NCBI GenBank assembly: GCA_030639705.1
Contig: DAOWKX010000108.1
Span: 1 to 9,270 of the forward strand
DNA: 9,270 nt
Source of the DNA: Candidatus Aminicenantota bacterium
GTDB lineage: Bacteria; Acidobacteriota; Aminicenantia; UBA2199
Reading direction: 5' to 3'
In this document: positions 1 to 6,291 of the stretch, one piece after another
Numbering within the stretch: position 1 is the first letter of the stretch
Layout of the letters: each line of letters opens with the position of its first letter
The notes under the pieces: model-generated
The model's input: only the letters and a program-made list of their open reading frames with translations
Databases searched by the model: none
What the model was told of the DNA's origin: nothing
Made by a program: the position numbers and the translations under genes

Positions 1-98
1 GACAGGAAAAATTTCCAGGATTCGGCATGGCTTTTTTTGGTTTTTTCGATCATTTCTCTGATCAATCGAATTTCTTCTTTGACTTGATTGTTGTTCAT
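1..98 (-). CDS. N-terminal fragment of a small, probably membrane-associated protein, running off the left edge
   Basis: Reading the minus strand from ATG at 98-96 gives 32 complete codons and a partial Ser codon. The product begins MNNNQVKEEIRLIREMIEKT and continues KKSHAESWKFFL, and the frame is still open at base 1. The start is well supported: AAGGAGG (minus strand, 103-109) lies 4 nt upstream, preceded by a good promoter and an operator-like palindrome. A short charged amphipathic helix followed by a hydrophobic stretch is what I recall from small bacterial membrane proteins that start with an EIRxIRxMIEKT-like segment and are often encoded beside a winged-helix regulator. That family assignment is from memory. 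Only the fragment is visible, so no function is given. That it is a real gene is fairly sure; the membrane assignment is an inference. Confidence 0.7.
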   Translation of the reverse strand, partial: MNNNQVKEEIRLIREMIEKTKKSHAESWKFFL

Positions 99-102
99 TT
101 TT

Positions 103-109
103 CCTCCTT
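103..109 (-). promoter_or_regulatory. Ribosome binding site of the left-edge gene
   Basis: The minus strand reads AAGGAGG here, a full Shine-Dalgarno match, with a 4-nt A-rich spacer to ATG at 98-96. It fixes the start of the gene that leaves the window on the left. Confidence 0.8.
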
Positions 110-123
110 GAAAGTTTTTGGAT

Positions 124-148
124 ACAAAGTACTTTGCATAACAAAGTA
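124..148 (-). promoter_or_regulatory. Operator-like palindrome with a repeated half-site
   Basis: CAAAGTACTTTG at 125-136 is a perfect 12-bp palindrome. Its half-site with flanks, ACAAAGTA (124-131), recurs exactly at 141-148, 17 bp away. The repeated half-site abuts the -10 element (149-154), and the palindrome falls just after the predicted start of transcription. That is the classical position for a repressor that blocks initiation or promoter clearance. The regulator is not in the window; a winged-helix protein encoded in the same operon is a guess. The repeat structure is seen directly; the binding function is inferred. Confidence 0.55.
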
Positions 149-177
149 ATATTAGTATAAAATTTCTTTTCTGTCAA
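149..177 (-). promoter_or_regulatory. Sigma70-like promoter of the left-edge gene
   Basis: On the minus strand a perfect -35 TTGACA (177-172) is followed by a 17-bp spacer and -10 TAATAT (154-149, 4 of 6 matches). Upstream of the -35, bases 181-198 form an A-tract on this strand, which could act as an UP element. Transcription would start near 142, giving a leader of about 45 nt that includes the palindrome at 125-136 and the RBS. Confidence 0.6.
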
Positions 178-302
178 CAGTATTTTTATTTTTTTTTTCG
201 ACTATATTCAACAATACATTTGCTTAAAATTAAAAAGGATTAAAATACATTAGGTTGGAAAAAATAGCTGAGATAGGTTATCATATATTTTGGATGTTTG
301 AA

Positions 303-331
303 TTAATCTGATCTGTCCATCAAATTATAAT
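303..331 (+). promoter_or_regulatory. Possible promoter of the DUF218 gene
   Basis: A perfect TATAAT lies at 326-331, with a weak -35 candidate TTAATC (303-308, 3 of 6 matches) 17 bp upstream. Transcription would start near 338, only about 10 nt before ATG 348, so the mRNA would be nearly leaderless. That agrees with the weak SD-like GGGA at 337-340. The region is AT-rich, so a chance match is possible. Nothing else stands out in the gene-free stretch 199-302. Confidence 0.35.
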
Positions 332-347
332 TTAATGGGAAACATGA

Positions 348-983
348 ATGTCGGGATTTGATGTTATTTTAGTGCCCGGTGGGGGTGTTCGAAAGGGTGG
401 AGAAATTCCTCCTTGGACAAAGGCGAGGCTCGACCGTGCAGTTCAAATCAGTAAAAAAGAGCCCATTGTCACTCTGAGTGCCGGAACAGTCCACCGGCCT
501 CCTCCCCTGGATGAAAGGGGATTCCCCGTTTTTGAGTCCATTGCCGCATCTCAATACCTGATGAAAAAAGGAATCGAACCGAACCGTATACTGACCGAAA
601 CCTGTTCCTACGATACCATTGGCAATGCCTATTTTTCCAGGGCAATCCATGTGGAACCGGGGCAGTTTAAAAAAATATGTATCATCACCTCGGATTTTCA
701 CATGCCCAGAACAGAAGCTATTTTCAGGTGGGTATATGGACTGGATGATCCGGGCAATTCCTATCAATTGATATTTGAATCTGTCCCGGACACCGGTATT
801 CCTGATAAAGCACTTGAAGCAAGAGTCGAAAAAGAGAGAAAAAGCCTGATTCAATTTGAAGATACCCGGAACAGGATTCACTCGTTACAACAATTACATG
901 ACTGGATGTACAGCGAGCATGCAGCCTATTCGGTTTACCGGCAACCCGGCAGAGAAACCGGTGAGATCATCAACACCTACTGA
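348..983 (+). CDS. YdcF/SanA-like DUF218 domain protein, soluble
   Basis: This 211-residue protein has the hallmarks of the DUF218 (ElyC/SanA/YdcF) superfamily. DVILVPGGG is at residues 5-13, a strand-turn SAGT at 44-47, ETCSYDTIGNA at 84-94 (the family's E..S..T..NA helix) and TSDFHMPRT at 114-122. Unlike SanA and ElyC it has no signal peptide or membrane segment, so it should be cytoplasmic, as E. coli YdcF is. The biochemical role of these proteins is poorly defined: YdcF binds S-adenosylmethionine, and ElyC/SanA affect the envelope. The start is constrained because a TGA stop immediately precedes ATG 348 in frame, and the conserved strand begins five residues in. The only RBS candidate is a weak GGGA. 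It is a lone gene on its strand, convergent with tsaE with 11 bp between the stops. Family assignment is firm; function unknown. Confidence 0.85.
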   Translation: MSGFDVILVPGGGVRKGGEIPPWTKARLDRAVQISKKEPIVTLSAGTVHRPPPLDERGFPVFESIAASQYLMKKGIEPNRILTETCSYDTIGNAYFSRAIHVEPGQFKKICIITSDFHMPRTEAIFRWVYGLDDPGNSYQLIFESVPDTGIPDKALEARVEKERKSLIQFEDTRNRIHSLQQLHDWMYSEHAAYSVYRQPGRETGEIINTY

Positions 984-984
984 C

Positions 985-1001
985 CAAATAATAGTTATTT
1001 G
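985..1001. terminator. AT-rich inverted repeat between convergent genes
   Basis: CAAATAA and TTATTTG form a perfect 7-bp inverted repeat around a TAG loop. It starts 2 bp after the DUF218 stop and covers the tsaE stop (995-997). The place suits a bidirectional transcription end, but only the outermost pair of the stem is G:C and no clean U-tract follows on either strand. It is at best a weak terminator. Confidence 0.25.
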
Positions 1002-1489
1002 ATTTGAAAATTATTCAGGAGGGTTTTTATTTTAATTAACCGTTTCCGAGAGGATAAAATCTCAAAAATGATCCATATTGTTTTGGGTAATGAGAAATAA
1101 CTGGGGTGTAAATACTGGGCCCATTCCACAACGATTATTGCTTCATCGATCCATTCATCGATCTCAGGAAGAACCAGGCCGTCTGACTGGTTTTTCATTT
1201 CCCGGGCAAGCCGATAACAGTCAAAATGAATAAATTGCCGTGAATGTTCTCTCCGGTTTTTTTTTGATTTGAATTGAAAGTCGAATTGATTCATTAAGGT
1301 AAAAGTGGGACTGACGATTTCATCAGGATCTATTCCCAGCGAAGCGGCTATCCCTTTGGTCAGTAATGTTTTGCCGGCTCCCAGTTCACCTGCAAGTAGT
1401 ATGATCTCATCACCCTTCAGGTTGTTTCCAATTCGACTCCCTATCTCGTATGTTTTAGACGGTGTAGGGGAAGTGAGTTTTGAAATCAT
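995..1489 (-). CDS. tsaE: tRNA threonylcarbamoyladenosine biosynthesis ATPase TsaE (YjeE)
   Basis: TsaE is the P-loop ATPase that works with TsaB-TsaD to make t6A at position 37 of ANN-decoding tRNAs, in the cytoplasm. From the chosen start the product has 164 residues, close to E. coli TsaE (153). The family signature is complete: Walker A GELGAGKT at about residues 34-41, SPTF at about 60-63, HFDCYRL at about 88-94 and VVEWAQ at about 120-125. The frame is open to an upstream ATG at 1516 (173 residues). I prefer ATG 1489 because it gives MISKLTSPTPSKTYEIG, matching the usual TsaE beginning and Walker A position. Neither start has a clear SD, so translation probably depends on coupling to nnrE-nnrD, which it overlaps by 35 nt. 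It is the last gene of the operon. Confidence 0.94.
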   Translation of the reverse strand: MISKLTSPTPSKTYEIGSRIGNNLKGDEIILLAGELGAGKTLLTKGIAASLGIDPDEIVSPTFTLMNQFDFQFKSKKNRREHSRQFIHFDCYRLAREMKNQSDGLVLPEIDEWIDEAIIVVEWAQYLHPSYFSLPKTIWIIFEILSSRKRLIKIKTLLNNFQIK

Positions 1490-3020
1490 CGCATTTGATA
1501 ATGGCTTCCGGAACATATTTTAAGATCTCAGACGCGGTTACTCCCATTTCTCCAACTCTGTCTGAAGCCAGGTCTCCGGCAAATCCGTGTATAAAAACGG
1601 CAGCCTGTAATATTTGATCCAGGCTGAAGTCAATATGGAATTGAGAAATCATTCCGGTGATGATCCCCGACAAAACATCTCCACTCCCGGCAGTGGCCAT
1701 TCCGGCATTTCCGGTCTCATTCACATAAATGTTTCCTTCCGGTGTGGCGATGATTGTATGATGCCCCTTCAATATCAGGTATACATTATATTCTCTGGCA
1801 AAATCCCGGCTCATCTGAATCCGATTTTTTTGGATATCCTGGATAGAGACTCCGGTTACCCTTGAAAATTCACCCGGATGGGGGGTGAGTATGATGGGGA
1901 AGTCCCGTTTTACTTTTAGGAATTCTTTGCCCATTTCAAAAATATTCACAGCATCAGCATCCAGGATCAGGGGGACTTTTACATATTGAATAAACCGGGT
2001 GGTCAAATCATAGGTTTGCCTGGTGTTTCCCAGACCCGGACCCATTAAGATACAGTTAAATTCATCCAATCGCTGAATGATTTCATCCAGGCCTTTATAG
2101 GTTAAAGTCATGATTTCGGGATGAGATTGAACTGCAAGAGTCCTGTTTTCCTTTTCCGCGGCTATGGTACAGAGTCCGGCTCCGGAACGGAGAATGGCAT
2201 ATGAGCTTAAAATCCCGGCTCCGGGTTTTCCCAGAGATCCTGAGATGTTTAAACAGTGACCGTAGTGTCCTTTATGGGTGTCGATTTCTCTTTTCTTGAA
2301 TAGTTCCCTGAATGATGCAGGGTGAATGAATTGAATATAATAGTCCGGGTTGTCCAGAAGTGAATGGGGAATGCCGATATCCACCACCTGTATTTGCCCG
2401 CAGAATTTATTGCCATCCGGATACAGATGAGACAATTTAGGGCATTGAAAGGTGACAGTTGCATCGGCAATGACATGATCGCCCTCAGGGGGGAGGAAAT
2501 GTTCTGAAATACCCGACGGGACATCGATTGAAGCCACCTTGAGTCCTGATTCATTGATGGATTTGATGATGGGTGAATAAAAATCGTCTTGAACGGGCTG
2601 ATTGATCCCGGTTCCGAACAGGGCGTCTATTATAAATGTATCAGCGGGGTTACAGTGGTTCAGTTTCTTTTTCAGCTCCTGTCCGTCTCTCAGTATAGTA
2701 TATTTAAGTTTTAAATTCTTTATGATTTCATAGTTTATTTTTGGATCGGGATTATAATTGTCCGGAGATGAAATCAGAAAAAATTCCACCTGATATCCTT
2801 TCTGACCTAGGATTCTGCCTGATGCCAGACCATCTCCTCCGTTATTCCCTTTGCCAACAACAACCGCAACATTTTTATATTTAGTCGAAGGAAATTTTGC
2901 TGAAAAAAAGTTAGCCGCTGCTCTTGAGGCATTTTCCATTAAAATGATAGAGGGAATTCCGATATCATTGATGGCTCTCGAGTCAATTTCTTTCATCCAG
3001 CTTGATAACAATAATTTCAT
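1455..3020 (-). CDS. nnrDE: Bifunctional NAD(P)HX epimerase / ADP-dependent NAD(P)H-hydrate dehydratase
   Basis: This 521-residue metabolite-repair enzyme restores NADH and NADPH damaged by hydration. The N-terminal half (about 1-225) is the YjeF_N epimerase, converting R- to S-NAD(P)HX: LMENASRAA near 28-36, GKGNNGGDG at 57-65, DALFGTG at 132-138 and IDVPSG at 165-170. The C-terminal half (about 245-505) is the ribokinase-fold dehydratase: HKGHYGH at 249-255, MGPGLG at 326-331, DADAVN at 354-359, TPHPGEF at 379-385, KGHHT at 418-422 and GSGDVLSG at 445-452, with the likely catalytic Asp448. Length and domain order match E. coli YjeF. The ATG shares ATGA with the stop of the upstream gene, and AAAGGA (3030-3035) lies 9 nt before it, inside that gene. 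No key residue appears to be missing. Confidence 0.97.
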   Translation of the reverse strand: MKLLLSSWMKEIDSRAINDIGIPSIILMENASRAAANFFSAKFPSTKYKNVAVVVGKGNNGGDGLASGRILGQKGYQVEFFLISSPDNYNPDPKINYEIIKNLKLKYTILRDGQELKKKLNHCNPADTFIIDALFGTGINQPVQDDFYSPIIKSINESGLKVASIDVPSGISEHFLPPEGDHVIADATVTFQCPKLSHLYPDGNKFCGQIQVVDIGIPHSLLDNPDYYIQFIHPASFRELFKKREIDTHKGHYGHCLNISGSLGKPGAGILSSYAILRSGAGLCTIAAEKENRTLAVQSHPEIMTLTYKGLDEIIQRLDEFNCILMGPGLGNTRQTYDLTTRFIQYVKVPLILDADAVNIFEMGKEFLKVKRDFPIILTPHPGEFSRVTGVSIQDIQKNRIQMSRDFAREYNVYLILKGHHTIIATPEGNIYVNETGNAGMATAGSGDVLSGIITGMISQFHIDFSLDQILQAAVFIHGFAGDLASDRVGEMGVTASEILKYVPEAIIKCDDFKTHFPYTV

Positions 3021-5269
3021 TCTTCAGATTCCTTTTTTTGCTTCTTTTTTTTCCCGCTTTCCTGTTTCTTTTCTTTTTTAACGATTTCATCCAATTTGGA
3101 GGCCAGGATTCCCCCGAAACCTCCAGTATCTTCATAGGCAATTTCTTTCTCTTTTTCCACTTTCCTTGCTGCCTCTTTTTTTTCCAGTACTTTTTCTTTT
3201 AATTCTTCCAGTTTTATTTCTTTCTGGATCTCATCAATGTCCAATTTTTCTTCAGCTTGTTTTTTATCTATTTTCTTTTTTGAAATGAGGGGCTTTTCAA
3301 TATAAATCTTTTTCTTATACTTTTTTGCATGTTCTTTTCTACTGCTTGCTCTTTCACCGGATAACTCATTTAATTGTTCAATAGGAGTTGGTCTGGGTCT
3401 GAAATCAGTTTCTTTTTCTTTCTTTTTCTTCTCCCTGTATATATCAGGACCAATTTTTTTTCGGGTTTCTTTTAGTTTTTTATCTTTCAGTTCTCGGATT
3501 TTTTTCTTTTCCCTCTCCTCTTTCATTCTTTCTTTCATCCACATTTCCTGCTCTCTCTTTATGCGATGTTCTTCTCTTTTTCCCCTGATTTCTTCTTGGA
3601 ATTTCCGTTCTTCTTCAATTTTTTCCAGCCTTATTTTTTCTCTCCTCTTTTTCGCTTCTTCAATCAGATATTTCCTCCTTTCCTTTTCTTCTTCTTCAAT
3701 TTCAATCACGGCATCTGAATCCAGGTAAAATACCCCCACTATTTTTTCTGATTGAATAAATTCAGGATTACTCAATATGACTTCCTCAACGAGTTTTAGA
3801 TTTATCGGATAGATAAGATCTAGAATATGATACAATCTGAGTATGTGTATTTCGTAATTTTTTTCTTTATTTCCGAAATCAATGAAAATTTTATGGATGA
3901 GTTTATTCAGGGTAGAAATGTTTCTGAATTCGTCAATCTGTTCATCAATCTTCAGTAGAACATCCGATTCCAGAAATAATGATTTATTTACAAATACCGG
4001 TGATACAATCTTTTCGTCACTGATCTGAAAAGTCTTTTTTTCAGCATTGAAGTTGATTTTATTGGCAATGGTTCCCTTTTTTGTTGTCCGGATACTGAAT
4101 TGAAATTTTTCCTCGTCGATCTGTTCGAACATTAAGGTTGTGCCTTGCAATGCTTTATAACTTTCGTATAGTCTCTTCAATCCAAGGATTAAATTAACAT
4201 CTCGGTAATAATACAGAATATAGGATTTTTTTGTATTTGAGTCCACTACCTCTATTTCAATTGAGTTCCCAAATTGATAAACTCCTGGTTTTAGTTTCAA
4301 TGCTCCAGAATGGATTTCTCTTTGGGTTAGAAAATATTTTTTTTGATCATCATCAAATATTTTTTCTTCGAATTTTTTTCTTTTTTGGCTTAGATTTTTT
4401 TTATCATCGAAAAATGCCTTCACGGCTAAAGGATTTTCGTCACTGACAATTGAGTTCTTCTTTAAATAATAGATGACAGAAATAAGATTCCATTTTCCCC
4501 ATCCTTTTGAGGTGGTTTGTTGAAAATCAATTTTGAAGTCTTTCTTCATTCTGAAATTCAAGGCAAAGCAAAATGCTTCAAATTCTTTATCATCTGGTTT
4601 TAGCTTAATAAAATTTTCGACCAGGAATTCAGTACTTTCCGATACTTTGTTTTCTTTTAAAAAATCTTTTACTTTATTAAAAATTTCTGGTTTTATCTCT
4701 TTCATGTTTTCGATTAAAAGAGTCTTTTCGCTGACCAGGGCAATATCTTCCTCTTTATGCAATGCGGTTAACAATTTTTTCTTCAGCACCAGGAAGTCTT
4801 TTTCGATAAGGGGATCCTGCTTTTTCCGGGGATCTTTTTCTTCAGGCAGATATTCAACCTTCTGACAGGGTTTTTTTTGTTTATGTGGCAAGAGAAGTTC
4901 TATTTTTTGTCTTTTCAGATAATCGGTGTATTTCTTGAAGTCAGAGGTGCCTTCATATTTCATTTTTATCTCGTCTATTCCAAAATGGTTCCATACATCT
5001 TCTACTTTCAATACCACCCCTCTGTCCATTTCAATTTGTTTTTTAGCTCCCACCGGAATTTTACCAGGATATTCTTTGTAAATGAGATCGCCAATCTCGT
5101 ATTTGCAATTGGGATTATATATCAATACACTGTTTTCCCTATTATCTTTGGTTTTATAAAGTGCGAGTTGATAAACCACATCATAAAGTTCAACGGGCTT
5201 ATTTTTTTTGTTTAAATAGTTACTGATAAAATCGATGTCCTTTTTTTCAATATTAAGATTTATATCCAT
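3017..5269 (-). CDS. Unrecognised 750-residue Lys/Glu-rich protein with a long coiled coil
   Basis: I do not recognise this protein. It has no signal peptide or membrane span and should be cytoplasmic. Residues 1-130 look globular; YNPNCKYEIGDLIYKE (51-66) followed by GVVLKVEDVW (84-93) and KMKYEG (102-107) recalls a small SH3-like beta-barrel of the CarD or 'Y-x-VGD' type, but this is only a pattern resemblance. Residues 150-520 are mixed alpha/beta with no known motif. From about 523 to 605 the chain is almost pure Glu, Lys and Arg with heptad-like spacing, a probable coiled coil. A charged linker follows, then a GGFGGILASKLDEI motif (716-729) and a very basic tail. The start is firm: AAGGAG (5276-5281) is 6 nt before ATG. 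The gene is 21 bp after arcC and overlaps nnrDE by ATGA. Base use is AT-rich and purine-heavy, unlike its neighbours. Confidence 0.88.
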   Translation of the reverse strand: MDINLNIEKKDIDFISNYLNKKNKPVELYDVVYQLALYKTKDNRENSVLIYNPNCKYEIGDLIYKEYPGKIPVGAKKQIEMDRGVVLKVEDVWNHFGIDEIKMKYEGTSDFKKYTDYLKRQKIELLLPHKQKKPCQKVEYLPEEKDPRKKQDPLIEKDFLVLKKKLLTALHKEEDIALVSEKTLLIENMKEIKPEIFNKVKDFLKENKVSESTEFLVENFIKLKPDDKEFEAFCFALNFRMKKDFKIDFQQTTSKGWGKWNLISVIYYLKKNSIVSDENPLAVKAFFDDKKNLSQKRKKFEEKIFDDDQKKYFLTQREIHSGALKLKPGVYQFGNSIEIEVVDSNTKKSYILYYYRDVNLILGLKRLYESYKALQGTTLMFEQIDEEKFQFSIRTTKKGTIANKINFNAEKKTFQISDEKIVSPVFVNKSLFLESDVLLKIDEQIDEFRNISTLNKLIHKIFIDFGNKEKNYEIHILRLYHILDLIYPINLKLVEEVILSNPEFIQSEKIVGVFYLDSDAVIEIEEEEKERRKYLIEEAKKRREKIRLEKIEEERKFQEEIRGKREEHRIKREQEMWMKERMKEEREKKKIRELKDKKLKETRKKIGPDIYREKKKKEKETDFRPRPTPIEQLNELSGERASSRKEHAKKYKKKIYIEKPLISKKKIDKKQAEEKLDIDEIQKEIKLEELKEKVLEKKEAARKVEKEKEIAYEDTGGFGGILASKLDEIVKKEKKQESGKKKKQKKESEE

Positions 5270-5275
5270 CTTATT

Positions 5276-5281
5276 CTCCTT
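5276..5281 (-). promoter_or_regulatory. Ribosome binding site of the Lys/Glu-rich protein
   Basis: AAGGAG on the minus strand, 6 nt before ATG 5269-5267, lies within the 21-bp gap after the carbamate kinase stop. It shows that this large unknown frame is genuinely translated from its own start. Confidence 0.75.
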
Positions 5282-5290
5282 ACCTGGTAT

Positions 5291-6238
5291 TTAAACTCTG
5301 ACAATTCTTGTTCCTGATCGTCCAATTAAAGCGGCTTTTAATTTATCTGCTGATGTGATAATGACTTCTTTACCTCCTCCATTAATGTAATCGATTGCTG
5401 CCTTTATCTTGGGTTCCATTGATCCTGCTGGGAACTGGCCTTCCGATAGCATCCGATTGGCTTCATTTATATTTAGGACTTTAATGGGCTCTTGGTTTTC
5501 CTTGCCAAAATTTTTACATACCCGATCCACTCCAGTCAGTATGATGAACAGATCGACTCCAGCCTCTTTGGCAATAAGGGATGATGCAAAATCTTTATCA
5601 ATAACCGCTTCGATGCCATCAATGTATCCCATAGAATTTATATAAACAGGAATACCCCCACCACCGGCAGCAATGACTACTGTTCCTTTTTCAACCAAGG
5701 TTCTTATTGATTTTTTGGGTACGATATCTATGGGTTTGGGTGAGGGCACAACCCTTCTGAAACCTCTTCCGGCATCTTCAACCATTTCCCATTTACTCTC
5801 CTTTTTGAGTTGCTGGGATCTGAAAATATTATAGAAAGGACCGATGGGTTTCGAGGGTTTGGTAAAAGCGCTATCTTCTCTGTCTACAATCACCTGGGTT
5901 AAAAGGGTTACCACTTCTTTGTCAATAGATTGTTTTCTCAATTCATTGAGTATTGCTCTTTCTAACATATATCCCATACTCCCTTCAGTCATTGCATCAC
6001 ACACATCAATGGGTAAAGGGGGGATAATATTGGAGGCAGACTCCATTTGAATAAGAATATTTCCAACCTGAGGACCATTTCCATGTACAATAATCAATTC
6101 ATATCCTTTTTTGATGATATAGGCCATTAATTTGGCTGCCTTCTTTGTGTTTTTATACTGTTCCCTGGCGTTTCCTTTACTGTTAACCGGGAGCATGACA
6201 TTGCCTCCAAAAGCAATAAGAGCCAGTTTATTTTTCAA
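5291..6238 (-). CDS. arcC: Carbamate kinase
   Basis: Carbamate kinase catalyses reversible transfer of phosphate from carbamoyl phosphate to ADP, giving ATP and carbamate, usually as the last step of arginine, agmatine or purine-derived carbamoyl fermentation. The 315 residues match the family length, and the signature blocks are present: FGGN at 10-13, HGNGPQVGN at 52-60, KPSKPIGPFY near 127-136, DAGRGFRRVVPSPKP at 155-169, AGGGGIPV at 191-198, EAVIDKD at 210-216 and FPAGSMEPK at 269-277. The segment AMTEGSMGYM (82-91) has Glu where I recall Gln being usual; I would not infer loss of activity. The start is TTG at 6238, placed by AAGGAG (6246-6251) 7 nt upstream. A nearby ATG at 6245 touches the SD and is out of frame. 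It lies 53 bp after the COG2403 gene. No carbamoyltransferase is visible here. Confidence 0.95.
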   Translation of the reverse strand: MKNKLALIAFGGNVMLPVNSKGNAREQYKNTKKAAKLMAYIIKKGYELIIVHGNGPQVGNILIQMESASNIIPPLPIDVCDAMTEGSMGYMLERAILNELRKQSIDKEVVTLLTQVIVDREDSAFTKPSKPIGPFYNIFRSQQLKKESKWEMVEDAGRGFRRVVPSPKPIDIVPKKSIRTLVEKGTVVIAAGGGGIPVYINSMGYIDGIEAVIDKDFASSLIAKEAGVDLFIILTGVDRVCKNFGKENQEPIKVLNINEANRMLSEGQFPAGSMEPKIKAAIDYINGGGKEVIITSADKLKAALIGRSGTRIVRV

Positions 6239-6245
6239 TACCCAT

Positions 6246-6251
6246 CTCCTT
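6246..6251 (-). promoter_or_regulatory. Ribosome binding site that selects a TTG start for arcC
   Basis: AAGGAG on the minus strand is 7 nt before TTG 6238-6236. The only close ATG (6245-6243) immediately follows the SD and opens a five-codon frame ending in TAA, so the SD spacing decides for TTG. Confidence 0.7.
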
Positions 6252-6291
6252 AATGAATTTTAAGAAAAATTCTTTTTATATTAATATTGTG

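Noticed and set aside
171..198. CTGT-CA-ACAG followed by a T-rich tract, like a small intrinsic terminator
   Set aside because: The stem is only 4 bp with a 2-nt loop, and the bases are better explained as the -35 and upstream A-tract of the minus-strand promoter.
369..881. A 170-codon open frame on the minus strand
   Set aside because: It lies entirely antisense to the DUF218 gene, whose motifs are clear, and its translation shows no recognisable domain.
2249..2554. A 101-codon open frame on the minus strand inside nnrDE
   Set aside because: It is a different frame of the same strand across conserved NnrE/NnrD sequence and shows no domain of its own.
3002..3202. Phe-rich plus-strand frames opposite the Lys/Glu-rich gene, resembling membrane segments
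   Set aside because: They are the complement of AAA/GAA codon runs; reading Lys/Glu-rich DNA backwards always yields Phe/Leu-rich peptides.
6261..6277. AAGAA-AAA-TTCTT inverted repeat in the gap between the COG2403 gene and arcC
   Set aside because: A 5-bp AT-rich stem in AT-rich DNA is expected by chance and has no terminator or attenuator shape.
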